From CAIWTU01 sp963815135 (GTDB lineage: Bacteria; Desulfobacterota; Desulfuromonadia; Geobacterales; Geobacteraceae): a stretch of DNA of 64,000 nucleotides. The stretch is from positions 180,291 through 244,290 of the forward strand of contig CAWFFO010000007.1 in the NCBI GenBank assembly GCA_963815135.1, read 5' to 3'. The position numbers were made by a program, and so were the translations under genes. Positions 8,759 to 17,147 of this stretch are shown in pieces. The notes beneath the pieces are model-generated. The model was given only the letters and a program-made list of their open reading frames with translations, searched no databases and was not told the origin of the DNA. Position 1 is the stretch's first letter. Every line of letters starts with the position of its first letter.

Positions 8759-9889
8759 ATGAATATAAATAACATGTTTGCTACTACCGCTAAAGGACTG
8801 GAAGATGTCCTGGCTCAGGAACTGGCAAGGCTCGGTATCAAAGTCATTTCCGTGGAGAAGGGAGGTGTCCGCTTTGACGGCAATTTGGAAACCTGCTATA
8901 TGGCAAATTTGTGGTTGAGGACCGCTCACAGGGTCCTAATACATATTGATGACTTCCATTGTGACACACCACAGCATCTCTATGACGGCATTCGGTCCAT
9001 CAGCTGGCGCGAATATGTCAATCCAGATATGACGTTGGCCGTCGATTGCAATCTGCGGGATTCGGACATAACGCATTCCGGGTTTGCTGCATTAAAAACC
9101 AAAGATGCAGTTGTTGATTCCATCCGTGACTATTACGGCAGGCGTCCCGATGTAGATGTTCAAAATCCGGATCTGCGAATAAATCTGCATATTTTCCGCA
9201 ATCATTGTACTGTCAGCCTCGACAGTTCGGGGATCAGCCTCGACAAGCGCGGTTACAGGATCGAAGCAGGTGATGCGCCACTACGGGAGACTCTAGCTGC
9301 AGCACTGGTAGAACTTTCGGGCTGGGATGGGACAGTTCCGTTAATTGATCCCATGTGCGGATCAGGAACAATTCCCATAGAAGCTGCAATGATTGCAGCG
9401 GGGATTCCACCAGGACTCAAGAGGTTATCATACGGATTTCAACGCTGGCCCTCTTATGCTGAGACAATTTGGAGCAAGTTGCAGAAAGAAGCGAAATATA
9501 GGCCTATTCGGAGGGATTACAATCCGATTTTGGGATTTGATGTGTCGTCACCGTTGATAGAAAAGGCTAAGAATAATGCATCCCGCGCTGGTGTCGAAAA
9601 GTACATAGTTTTTGAAAATCGCGATATCGTAGATCTGCAGCCACCGGATCAGCCCGGCATTGTCCTGTTCAATCCTCCGTATGGAGTGAGGCTTGGTGAA
9701 ATGGAAGCCTTGAAAAAACTTTACAAACATATTGGTGATACCCTGAAAAAACGCTGCAAGGGATACAATGCCTATCTTTTTACTGGTAACCCCGAACTCG
9801 CTAAATCGGTCGGTTTGAAGGCTTCCAGAAGAATCGTCTTGTTTAATGGGCCAATAGAATGTCGTTTGTTGAAATATGAACTCTACTGA
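8759..9889 (+). CDS. THUMP-domain N6/N2-guanine rRNA methyltransferase (RlmL N-terminal/YpsC type)
   Basis: The 376-aa protein has an N-terminal THUMP RNA-binding domain (about residues 1-155; 'FATTAKGLEDVLAQELARLGIK') and a C-terminal SAM-dependent methyltransferase. Motif I is 'LIDPMCGSGTIPIEAA' and the catalytic NPPY motif is 'VLFNPPYGVRLGE'. This is the COG0116 family, which includes the RlmL N-terminal half that makes m2G2445 in 23S rRNA; the exact target here is inferred. It follows the rpoD terminator and probably has its own promoter. It marks the left edge of the accessory block. Confidence 0.9.
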   Translation: MNINNMFATTAKGLEDVLAQELARLGIKVISVEKGGVRFDGNLETCYMANLWLRTAHRVLIHIDDFHCDTPQHLYDGIRSISWREYVNPDMTLAVDCNLRDSDITHSGFAALKTKDAVVDSIRDYYGRRPDVDVQNPDLRINLHIFRNHCTVSLDSSGISLDKRGYRIEAGDAPLRETLAAALVELSGWDGTVPLIDPMCGSGTIPIEAAMIAAGIPPGLKRLSYGFQRWPSYAETIWSKLQKEAKYRPIRRDYNPILGFDVSSPLIEKAKNNASRAGVEKYIVFENRDIVDLQPPDQPGIVLFNPPYGVRLGEMEALKKLYKHIGDTLKKRCKGYNAYLFTGNPELAKSVGLKASRRIVLFNGPIECRLLKYELY

Positions 9890-10414
9890 ACCTCTTAATG
9901 AGATTTTCATGCTTATGTGAAAGCCTCACCTTTCAAGTTCAGACTGGAAATTGCTCATGGCTTTGGAAGCCAATTGGGGAGTACAGACTGTTCTATAATA
10001 GTAAAATGTTCTGAAAGAAAACAATTGTAGCTTAATATGTATACAATATATGGTAGTTGTAATCTTTGGCAATGTAATTGATAAGTACCCAAATTGAACA
10101 TCGTTTACATTTACCCATAACCGCTTTATAGTATAAGTCCTTCCTTGGCATTCTAATTGCTTCCAACAGAACAATGTTTTGATTCCTTAAGCTTTCATCT
10201 CTCGTATTCATTCTGCTCAATTTGATATTGATTAATCTTATGTGTGGTCTCCAAGGAAAGGCATATTTGTATTCTTCATTTCAAGCCTTTTTCAATTTTT
10301 AAACAGAAAGGAGGGGTGGTTAAGGCAATAATATTTGTTGTGTTCTGGAGAAGCTCCTGAATGAGAAGGAAAAGGAGCAAGTAAACTCAATTTATTTTAG
10401 GGAGGAAGAGAAAA
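9890..10414 (+). other. Gene-free AT-rich leader region before the acetate-transporter-like gene
   Basis: No convincing coding frame was found in these 525 bp. The short minus-strand frames have no ribosome site and no recognisable residues. The stretch holds a sigma-54-like promoter at 10148-10163 and a purine-rich ribosome site (GGGAGGAAG) just before 10415. Confidence 0.6.
10148..10163 (+). promoter_or_regulatory. Putative sigma-54 (RpoN) -24/-12 promoter
   Basis: TGGCATTCTAATTGCT matches the RpoN consensus TGGCAYR-N4-TTGCW at nearly every position and keeps the required 10 bp between GG and GC. It points to the gene at 10415 and would leave a leader of about 240 nt. No activator gene lies next to it. 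This is a pattern match only. Confidence 0.5.
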
Positions 10415-11002
10415 ATGGCAGAAGAAAATACGTTTAGCATTGTAAACCAGGCTATAGCTGATCCTTCGACGGTTGGCTTGGCAAGTTTTGGTATTGCTCT
10501 GTTTACCCTGAGCTTTCTCAACGCCGGTATTGTCGGCCCGAATGCGATCAGCGTTCTTATCCCGCTGGCCCTGATTACTGCTCTGATTCATTTTTTCGCA
10601 TGCTTGAACGGATTCAAGAAAAACGAACTATTTACGGCGCTCGTATTTGGTATTTACGGCATGTTCTGGGCTGTCTGGAGTTTGATAAATCTTGGCTGTG
10701 CTCTCAAATGGTACGAACTTGATGCGAAAACGCTGATGATTTTCCTGATAGCGTACACTATCTTTACCGCTATTATCTTCTTTGCCACATTCGTCACCAA
10801 CACGGTGGTCATACTTACCCTGGCGGTCCTTCTCGCAGTGTTCCTGTTGCTGGACTTCGGGCTGGCTGGGAACCCCGGTCTTATAGTGTATGCTGGATAT
10901 TTGGGAATGATTGATGGTCTTTTGGCTCTTTATCTCACTGCAGCCGGAATTTTGGGCGCTCTCTATGGACGCACGGTTCTCCCTGTCGGTCCGGTAAAAT
11001 AG
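10415..11002 (+). CDS. GPR1/FUN34/YaaH family acetate/succinate uptake protein
   Basis: The 195-aa polytopic protein is almost entirely hydrophobic, with about six membrane segments. The N-terminal 'NQAIADPSTVGLASFGIALFTLSFLNAG' resembles the family signature N-P-A-P-L-G-L-x-x-F, and the central 'YGMFWAVWSLINLG' resembles the conserved FGxFW segment. Family members (SatP/YaaH, fungal Ady2) move acetate or succinate across the inner membrane, so acetate uptake or export is the likely role here. A terminator follows. It stands alone between two non-coding stretches and may be under RpoN control. Confidence 0.85.
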   Translation: MAEENTFSIVNQAIADPSTVGLASFGIALFTLSFLNAGIVGPNAISVLIPLALITALIHFFACLNGFKKNELFTALVFGIYGMFWAVWSLINLGCALKWYELDAKTLMIFLIAYTIFTAIIFFATFVTNTVVILTLAVLLAVFLLLDFGLAGNPGLIVYAGYLGMIDGLLALYLTAAGILGALYGRTVLPVGPVK

Positions 11003-11059
11003 TTGGTTTGATGTTATTTAATAATTATTCTGTTTTTATCTGTAGATAAACTTATTGAA

Positions 11060-11099
11060 GGCCGCTTGCCTCGCCTAAAGACAAGCGGCTTTTTTTTTT
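11060..11099 (+). terminator. Rho-independent terminator after the acetate-transporter-like gene
   Basis: Arms GCCGCTTG (11061-11068) and CAAGCGGC (11082-11089) are followed by a run of ten T residues, 58 bp after the stop codon. Confidence 0.88.
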
Positions 11100-11225
11100 A
11101 CAATTGCATCTCTTGTTGTGGGATTTTATGACCTTGGCATGTTTATTTTATGAGCCGGTTATTTCACTTGGTAATGATAAATATAATTCATCTATCAACT
11201 TTTTGAATATTTTTAAAATTTGAGT

Positions 11226-11253
11226 TTGTAATATTGCCATGGTTTGCTATAAA
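11226..11253 (+). promoter_or_regulatory. Possible promoter of the 90-aa DUF4242-like gene
   Basis: TTGTAA (11226-11231), a 16-bp spacer and TATAAA (11248-11253) precede the gene at 11299. The -35 match is partial and the surrounding DNA is AT-rich, so chance is possible. Confidence 0.3.
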
Positions 11254-11298
11254 GAAAATGTATAAAAATATATCTATTAAACAGTAAAGGAGTATTTT

Positions 11299-11571
11299 AT
11301 GCCAAAATATGTAATAGAAAGGGAAATACCAGGCGCCGGACAAATAGGTGCACAGGATATGCAGGCAATTTCCCAGAAATCCTGTAGTGTGCTGGAAGAA
11401 TTGGGGCCACAGATACAGTGGGTTGAAAGTTTCGTTACTGAGGATAAGATCTACTGTGTGTATATAGCTCCCAACAAGGAAATGGTTTTGGAGCACGCAA
11501 AAAGAGGTGGCTTCCCGGCAAATAGCGTTGCCGAGGTTAAAAGAATGATTGACCCTACAACTGCGGAATAA
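11299..11571 (+). CDS. DUF4242-type small protein
   Basis: The 90-aa product starts 'MPKYVIEREIPGAGQIGAQDM' and ends with 'NKEMVLEHAKRGGFPANSVAEVKRMIDPTTAE'. This is the pattern I associate with the DUF4242 family: a small ferredoxin-like fold, with some members described as nickel-binding. The central 'QWVESFVTEDKIYCVYIAPNKE' is the family core. No function can be assigned with confidence. The ribosome site AAAGGAG is well placed. It is monocistronic, with its own terminator. Confidence 0.72.
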   Translation: MPKYVIEREIPGAGQIGAQDMQAISQKSCSVLEELGPQIQWVESFVTEDKIYCVYIAPNKEMVLEHAKRGGFPANSVAEVKRMIDPTTAE

Positions 11572-11595
11572 AATCAACCCCTCAAGAAAAGAAAA

Positions 11596-11632
11596 AAACA
11601 GAAGGGCCTGACTTGTGCAGGCCTTTCTGTTT
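11596..11632. terminator. Bidirectional-looking terminator hairpin
   Basis: A 15-bp stem (AAACAGAAGGGCCTG with CAGGCCTTTCTGTTT, one G-T mismatch) around a 7-nt loop. It has A and T tracts on its two sides and lies between convergent genes (11299 plus, 11789 minus). Confidence 0.75.
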
Positions 11633-11788
11633 GAGAACTTTCCTTTTCGAAAGCTTGTTTTCTATTCAAACCTTATTTGTCAATTATTGTTCTATACCTT
11701 CAGAATCATTTTGAATCAAGTTAATAATTTCCGCCCGGACCTTAGCCTAACAAATCGTCGAATGAAAAGCTCAAAGAGCGCGCATCTA

Positions 11789-12385
11789 TTAGTTTGAAGC
11801 AAACTTCATTGCGATTTCTTTTGCATCCCAGGCAATGCAACGCATGGAATTGAGCATAGTCAGGTAGAGGGAAGAAGATACTGGAAGGCACAATCCTTCT
11901 ACTAGCCTTTCTTCATGCTGTGTAGCGAATTCAAGGGCCTTTTGTACAATATCTTTTTCACATTCGTTTATATGTTGAACCAGGATTGAATTTTTTGTTG
12001 CAAGCAAATCAGAAGTGCTTTTCAGGGTTTCCTTCAGTCTCTGAAAGAGGATTGTCAGTTCCGAAACTGCACGGTCAGTGAATAGAATGTCTTCTTTGAT
12101 TTTTTTGTCAAGGGTTTCATTGAGTTTTTCAAGGTTCTCTCCAATTCTGAGAAGAAGTTGGGGCACAGAAATGTAAATTCTGTAAGAATGGTCTTTTCGG
12201 GCGAGATAAGTAATCTTGTCTGCCAGATCTGTTTCCATTCTTTTTATTGAGTTAATTTTTTCTCTGCAAGCATGTATAGAGTCCCTAGAATTGTGGGTAA
12301 GAGCCGAATGCAGAAGTGTCAAACATTCACCGGCATTATTCGTGTTTTCACACATTTTCCCCAGATATTCATTAAATGTATCCAT
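11789..12385 (-). CDS. PhoU-like helical protein
   Basis: The 198-aa product is predicted to be all alpha-helical. Heptad-like segments include 'HACREKINSIKRMETDLADKITYLARKD' and 'LLLRIGENLEKLNETLDKKI'. This resembles the PhoU domain and the DUF47-like three-helix proteins attached to phosphate transporters. PhoU proteins bind metal clusters through E-x3-D motifs; here the acidic helix 'INECEKDIVQKALEFATQHEE' is a candidate. No pst or pit gene is near, so a phosphate role is only a family inference. Start ATG 12385 follows GGGAGG on the minus strand. Confidence 0.6.
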   Translation of the reverse strand: MDTFNEYLGKMCENTNNAGECLTLLHSALTHNSRDSIHACREKINSIKRMETDLADKITYLARKDHSYRIYISVPQLLLRIGENLEKLNETLDKKIKEDILFTDRAVSELTILFQRLKETLKSTSDLLATKNSILVQHINECEKDIVQKALEFATQHEERLVEGLCLPVSSSLYLTMLNSMRCIAWDAKEIAMKFASN

Positions 12386-13215
12386 GACTCATTTCCTCCC
12401 ATGATCTATTTTACAAATCTATAATTATTCAATTAATACCGGGGTCAAATAAAGATCCAAGATTCTGCAATAGAAAGATTACCTGAAACCATTCCTGTGT
12501 TTAGAATCAAAAACGGAATGTTGAGATTTATTTAAAATAAAAAAAATGATTTTCAGGCTGAAAGAAGGGCACCTGGAAAAAATGGTCCTTATTAGTTAAT
12601 AAGCCACTCATATTGCTGAAACATAGATCGAAATGTATTTAGTTCGCGAAAAGATCTGGTTTCAACCCATATATCCTGTTTAAATTGGAATGATTTCAAA
12701 AAAGCACAAACAAAATATTCAATATTTTACAATAAAGTTTATACTTTTTTTGCAAAAAGTACAGTTAAATTAAAAATGAAACTCGTGGTACTTGAAATTC
12801 GCATCGAATTAAAGAGAGTTTCAGATCACTTATACAGAATTTAGTACTTACCTATAGAAAGTGTAAAGGGGATCTAATGTGAATCAACGGTGTTTATCCT
12901 TTACTTGTAACAAATTAGTCTGATAGTATAACATGTTGAATCTACGTTATCTTCTTTTACTTGTTCTGCATTCATATGGCTCATTGCCTGATAATTCCGT
13001 TTCCTGCAGTTTTTTAACCCTTGGCCTATTTCCTGAAAAACGGCTGAAATTCAAGAATAACTTAAATAAAAATAAAATGTTTTACAGTTGCTAAAAATTT
13101 TCTTGACACTAAAAATTTTTAGGTAAACAATAGGTTGTTTTGAAATTTCGTCGAAATCGACAATTTGTTGCTCTTAGGTTGTGTTTTCTTCCCAATAGTA
13201 AAACAAAGCAGTTGA
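12386..13215. other. Long gene-poor AT-rich region upstream of the hydrogenase operon
   Basis: About 830 bp hold no frame that I can support on either strand. Base composition is clearly more AT-rich than in flanking genes, with many A and T runs. Apart from the promoter-like and palindromic sites near the right end, I see no repeat, RNA gene or gene remnant. Confidence 0.55.
13103..13131 (+). promoter_or_regulatory. Putative promoter of the ech operon with an embedded palindrome
   Basis: TTGACA (13103-13108) is followed at 17 bp by the poor -10 AACAAT (13126-13131). The spacer contains the perfect palindrome CTAAAAATTTTTAG (13109-13122), and a partial copy (CTAAAAATTTT) lies just upstream at 13091. 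A second inverted repeat, ATTTCG-T-CGAAAT, is at 13145-13157. The position suggests operators for a repressor or activator of hydrogenase expression. Confidence 0.42.
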
Positions 13216-13226
13216 AAGGAGGCAAA

Positions 13227-13289
13227 ATGTCAAGGAATTGCGGTAAAAGAGTGGCTTTTTGGGGAAGGGAGGTAAAGGATTATGATTGA
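13227..13289 (+). CDS. Putative 20-aa leader peptide overlapping echA
   Basis: A short frame starts at ATG 13227, encodes MSRNCGKRVAFWGREVKDYD and stops at TGA 13287-13289, overlapping the first codons of echA (ATG 13282). It is preceded by AAAGGAGG at ideal spacing, a stronger ribosome site than most genes here. The overlap suggests translational coupling or a control peptide for echA. It shows no similarity that I recognise. It could be a chance frame, but the ribosome site and the overlap argue for translation. Confidence 0.42.
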   Translation: MSRNCGKRVAFWGREVKDYD

Positions 13290-15297
13290 GGAATTGGTTG
13301 GCATCAGTATTCTGTTGCCGATAATAGCGGCAGTTCTTTGTTTTCTTACAAAGAACCATAAACTCAGGGCCGCTATTGTTGTGATTGTGGGGATTGTTCT
13401 GACAATTAGTTCGTTAATGATTCTGCGGAACGGTCCTTATTCCTACACCCCGGAGACTATGCTGGGAATTAATCTCAATATGCTCATCAGTCTGGCGGAC
13501 TTTGCTTTGCTTTTCATTATCCTGGGAATTTCGTTCAAGTTAGGAAATCCTCTGCTGATACTGCTGACATTGCTGCAGATTGTGCCGTTGGCATATTTCG
13601 AGTTCAAAATGGCCCCCCATGCTGAAGCCGGTCCGGCCTTCTATATTGATAACCTATCCATAATCATGAATCTGATAATATCCATTATAGGTTCTCTGGT
13701 GTGTATCTTCGGCATTAAATACATGGAGGATCATGAGCATCATCTGCATCTGAAAAAGACCAGGCAACCCAGGTTCTTTTTCTTTTTGGTCCTTTTCCTC
13801 GGCGCAATGAATGGTTTGGTGTTTGCGAATAATCTCCTCTGGTTGTATTTCTTCTGGGAAGTTACGACTTTTTGCTCTTTTATGCTGATCGGTCATGACA
13901 AGACTGAAATTGCCATTAAAAACGCGACCAGAGCCCTCTGGATGAATATGATCGGCGGTGTTGCATTTGTCTTTGCAATCATAATGATCTATTACAAGAC
14001 AAATTCTGCTGAATATCTTACTTTGCAGGGGCTGATCAATCATAATCCTCAACTCATGTCTGCGTTGCTCCTGCCTTTTGCCCTGCTCTGCTTCGCCGGG
14101 TTTACCAAGGCTGCTCAGGTTCCGTTCCAGAGCTGGTTGTGCGGCGCAATGGTTGCTCCCACTCCCGTTTCGGCGCTTCTCCATTCCAGCACTATGGTTA
14201 AGGCAGGAGTTTATCTGGTAGTCAGGCTGGCACCGGGTTTCCAGGGAACAAATCTGAGCATTCTTGTTGCCACATTCGGGGCTTTTACTTTCCTTACCGC
14301 GTCGGCCCTCGCGGTAAACATGAGTAACGCCAAAAAAATTCTGGCCTATTCAACGATCGCCAACCTGGGACTGATTATCGCTTGTGCCGGTATCAACACT
14401 CCTCCGGCGATAATAGCGGCAATCTTGCTGATCATATTCCATGCCGTTTCCAAAGGTATGCTTTTCATGTGCGTGGGTACCATCGAGCATGAAATCGGCA
14501 GCAGGGACATCGAAGACATGCGTGGGCTGTACAATACCATGCCCCATCTTTCCAGGATTACCATCATCGGCATCCTGACCATGATGCTCCCGCCGTTCGG
14601 TGCCTTGATGAGCAAATGGATGGCGATAGAAGCAGCCGCAAATATACCATGGGTAGTTGTTATGGTTGCGCTTGGCAGCGGTCTCACCGTGCTGTTCTGG
14701 GCCAGATGGGCGGGCCTTATTGTCAGCGGTCCGCATATGAAAGTCTTTGAAAGCGACAAGAAGGGTTCATTGATTTTTGCGCCTTTTGTGGCGCTGTTCA
14801 GGGGGTTCCATCCGGCGAAAACCAAATGGAAAGATACTGCATCGATCAAGGTTCCGCTTGTCTCCATGGCTGTTGGCGCCATCGGTCTGAGCCTTGCAGT
14901 ACCTTGGCTTTATACGATACTTGTCGAGCCGGTTATTGCATCCTATAAACCGGGCATCTTCGTCACCCCTTTCCAAACCGGTCCATTCGGTTTGACAAGT
15001 GGTACGGGTGCATTTTACATCCTCCCCATTTTCCTGGTGTCCATAGTGGGTTACATGGTAGCGGTCTTTGCAGCGCGAAGCAGAGGACACCGGGTTATCA
15101 GCGCTCCGTACATGTGTGGAGAACAGTTTGCGGACGCCTCGGAGCCCAAGTTCAGAGGACATCTCAATATCTGGCAAGATTACGTCGCTGCAAATGTATA
15201 TATGTCTGAGTATCTGGGCGAAGAAAAGATTTCATACTGGATTAACATACTATCCCTCATAATCTTGATCGTCCTGTTCGGGGAGGTTATGCGATGA
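13282..15297 (+). CDS. echA: Ech hydrogenase subunit A, ion-translocating membrane subunit
   Basis: EchA is the NuoL/MrpA-like antiporter subunit of the energy-converting [NiFe] hydrogenase. It moves protons or sodium while ferredoxin is oxidised and protons are reduced. The 671-aa product has many membrane segments. Family motifs are visible: 'VTTFCSFMLIGHDKTE', with the conserved Glu of helix 5 in 'FFWEVTTF', and 'GFTKAAQVPFQSWLCGAMVAPTPVSALLHSSTMVKAGVYLVVR', with the proton-path Lys and His. The C-terminal soluble stretch 'SAPYMCGEQFADASEPKF' is typical of the EchA/HyfB group. The stop overlaps echB by four bases. It is preceded by a small leader frame. Confidence 0.93.
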   Translation: MIEELVGISILLPIIAAVLCFLTKNHKLRAAIVVIVGIVLTISSLMILRNGPYSYTPETMLGINLNMLISLADFALLFIILGISFKLGNPLLILLTLLQIVPLAYFEFKMAPHAEAGPAFYIDNLSIIMNLIISIIGSLVCIFGIKYMEDHEHHLHLKKTRQPRFFFFLVLFLGAMNGLVFANNLLWLYFFWEVTTFCSFMLIGHDKTEIAIKNATRALWMNMIGGVAFVFAIIMIYYKTNSAEYLTLQGLINHNPQLMSALLLPFALLCFAGFTKAAQVPFQSWLCGAMVAPTPVSALLHSSTMVKAGVYLVVRLAPGFQGTNLSILVATFGAFTFLTASALAVNMSNAKKILAYSTIANLGLIIACAGINTPPAIIAAILLIIFHAVSKGMLFMCVGTIEHEIGSRDIEDMRGLYNTMPHLSRITIIGILTMMLPPFGALMSKWMAIEAAANIPWVVVMVALGSGLTVLFWARWAGLIVSGPHMKVFESDKKGSLIFAPFVALFRGFHPAKTKWKDTASIKVPLVSMAVGAIGLSLAVPWLYTILVEPVIASYKPGIFVTPFQTGPFGLTSGTGAFYILPIFLVSIVGYMVAVFAARSRGHRVISAPYMCGEQFADASEPKFRGHLNIWQDYVAANVYMSEYLGEEKISYWINILSLIILIVLFGEVMR

Positions 15298-16157
15298 ACA
15301 CGAACACTTTGATTGCTGTAATTGCAGCTATTGTCCTGTCACCGATTATCGGTGGACTTGTTGCCGGTATCGACAGAAAGGTTACTGCCCGTCTTCAGGG
15401 ACGCTACGGTCCCCCGATCCTGCAGCCATTTTACGATGTGTTCAAGCTTTTCGGCAAAGAAAAGATGATAGTCAATTATTGGCAGATTTTCTGCGCGTAT
15501 ATGTACCTGGTCGCAGATATCCTGACAGTCGTGTTGTTGGCGATGAGGTCCGACCTTCTTCTGATATTCTTTGTGCTTGCGGTTGGAGGGGTGTTCCTTG
15601 TAATAGGCGCCCTGGCGGCCCAGTCTCCATACAGCCAGATCGGAGCCCAGCGTGAGCTGATCCAGATGCTTACCTACGAACCTCTTCTTATTCTTGTTTT
15701 TGTCGGGATATACCTGGAGACCGGCAGTTTCAAGATATCCGAGATGATGAGCAACTACCACCATCCGCTCCTGCTCTCGCTGCCGCTGCTGTTTGTCGTC
15801 ATGGGTTACGCATTCATAATCAAGTTGAAGAAATCGCCGTTCGATATATCCACTTCACATCATGCTCATCAGGAAATCGTAAAAGGTGTTCTTACGGAGT
15901 ACTCCGGTCCGTATCTTGCGATAATTGAGATTTCTCACTGGTATGAAACTGTATTTCTTCTCGGCCTGTGCGCACTGTTCTGGTACACGAGTATTGTCGG
16001 TATGATTGTCCTGATTGTCGTGACATACTTCGGCGAGATTCTGGTTGATAATATCACTGCACGTCTCACCTGGCGCTGGATGCTTCCCCATACCTGGACA
16101 GGCGGTCTGATAATGTCTTTTGCCAACTATGTATGGATTTATGAGAAGTTAAAGTAA
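15294..16157 (+). CDS. echB: Ech hydrogenase subunit B, NuoH-like membrane anchor
   Basis: The 287-aa integral membrane protein is homologous to complex I subunit NuoH and carries the link between the hydrophilic arm and the ion pump. Diagnostic segments are 'GIDRKVTARLQGRYGPPILQPFYDVFKLFGKE' near the N-terminus, 'GAQRELIQMLTYEP', and the acidic loop 'KSPFDISTSHHAHQEIVKGVLTEYSG'. It overlaps echA (ATGA) and precedes echC by 65 bp. Confidence 0.94.
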   Translation: MNTNTLIAVIAAIVLSPIIGGLVAGIDRKVTARLQGRYGPPILQPFYDVFKLFGKEKMIVNYWQIFCAYMYLVADILTVVLLAMRSDLLLIFFVLAVGGVFLVIGALAAQSPYSQIGAQRELIQMLTYEPLLILVFVGIYLETGSFKISEMMSNYHHPLLLSLPLLFVVMGYAFIIKLKKSPFDISTSHHAHQEIVKGVLTEYSGPYLAIIEISHWYETVFLLGLCALFWYTSIVGMIVLIVVTYFGEILVDNITARLTWRWMLPHTWTGGLIMSFANYVWIYEKLK

Positions 16158-16222
16158 TAGTGCGGGGAATGCTTTACCGGATGGTTCTTCACTATTAAAC
16201 AAAAGAGAGGTTATATAAGATT

Positions 16223-16714
16223 ATGAAAGGACTGATAAACAAGTCTAGGGTAAAGTCCCCGTGGCTGCTGCATTTCGACTGCGGAAGCTGTAACGGATGT
16301 GATATCGAGGTGTTGGCTTGTCTGACTCCGCTTTACGATATTGAAAGATTCGGAATCATAAACGTCGGCAACCCGAAGCACGCGGATATTCTTCTTGTTA
16401 CAGGCACTGTAAATCACCGGAACAAGGTGGTTCTGAAAAACATCTATGACCAGATGCCTGAGCCCAAGGTTGTAGTGGCCATCGGCGCTTGCGGGACGTC
16501 GGGAGGCGTCTTCCGTGATTCCTATAACGTAGTCGGCGGCGCGGACAAGATCATTCCGGTCGATGCCTATGTTTCGGGTTGCGCACCGAAACCTGAGGCG
16601 ATTATAGACGGCGTGGTAATCGCTTTGGGAAAACTGGCGGAAAAGGGTAAGAAAGTAGACCAGGGCATTTTCGAGCGCCTGGAGCAGACTCAAAAGGAAA
16701 TCAAAGACAGGTAG
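16223..16714 (+). CDS. echC: Ech hydrogenase small subunit C, NuoB-like [4Fe-4S] protein
   Basis: EchC carries the proximal [4Fe-4S] cluster that passes electrons to the NiFe site. The 163-aa protein has the cluster ligands in 'FDCGSCNGCDIEVLAC' (Cys20, 23, 26 and 33 lie in this stretch), 'IGACGTSGG' and 'SGCAPKPE', as in NuoB and group 4 hydrogenase small subunits. There is no twin-arginine leader, in line with a cytoplasm-facing complex. It is followed by echD. Confidence 0.95.
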   Translation: MKGLINKSRVKSPWLLHFDCGSCNGCDIEVLACLTPLYDIERFGIINVGNPKHADILLVTGTVNHRNKVVLKNIYDQMPEPKVVVAIGACGTSGGVFRDSYNVVGGADKIIPVDAYVSGCAPKPEAIIDGVVIALGKLAEKGKKVDQGIFERLEQTQKEIKDR

Positions 16715-16738
16715 AGACCGCCTGGGGAGGTTTACACT

Positions 16739-17143
16739 GTGAAACATAGTGTTGTAATTCTTGATTCGACATCAGTTGTAGAAAGCAATTCGGAAAACAT
16801 CATTTCCGAAACCAAGAAGTTGAAAGACGGCGGGTTCAGACTGGTAACCCTTTCATCGGCAGATCTGGGAGACAGTATCGATATTCTCTATCACTTCGAT
16901 CATGAACTGGATCTGGTCAATGTCCGGGTGAACGTTCCGAAGGGCAAGAAGACTCCAAGTATCGCTTCCGTATATTCCTGCTCGGTACTGGTGGAAAATG
17001 AGATCAAGGAACACTTCGGCGTCGATTTCGACGGCCTTCCGCTCGATTTTGCCGGGATGCTGTATCTTGACGAAGAAGTACAGAAGACACCCTTTTGCAA
17101 AATCGGTATAAACAGGGTGGAATCACAGAAACAGGAGGCATAG
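16739..17143 (+). CDS. echD: Ech hydrogenase subunit D, NuoC-like
   Basis: The 134-aa product corresponds to the NuoC / 30-kDa subunit module of group 4 hydrogenases. The marker is the stretch 'LVENEIKEHFGVDFDGLPLDFAGMLYL', similar to the NuoC 'E.EI.DLFGI.F.GHPDL' motif. It has no cofactor ligands and helps to assemble the catalytic arm. The start at 16739 is a GTG preceded by GGGGAGG. It sits in the fixed order C-D-E, five bases before echE. Confidence 0.88.
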   Translation: MKHSVVILDSTSVVESNSENIISETKKLKDGGFRLVTLSSADLGDSIDILYHFDHELDLVNVRVNVPKGKKTPSIASVYSCSVLVENEIKEHFGVDFDGLPLDFAGMLYLDEEVQKTPFCKIGINRVESQKQEA

Positions 17144-17147
17144 ATAT

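Noticed and set aside
9926..10220. Minus-strand frames of 60-80 codons before the acetate-transporter-like gene
   Set aside because: No ribosome site, odd residue composition, and they overlap the putative sigma-54 promoter.
13140..13165. CooA-type CO-sensor binding site upstream of ech
   Set aside because: The inverted repeat near GTCGAAATCGAC does not match the TGTCA-N6-CGACA consensus, and no coo genes are present.
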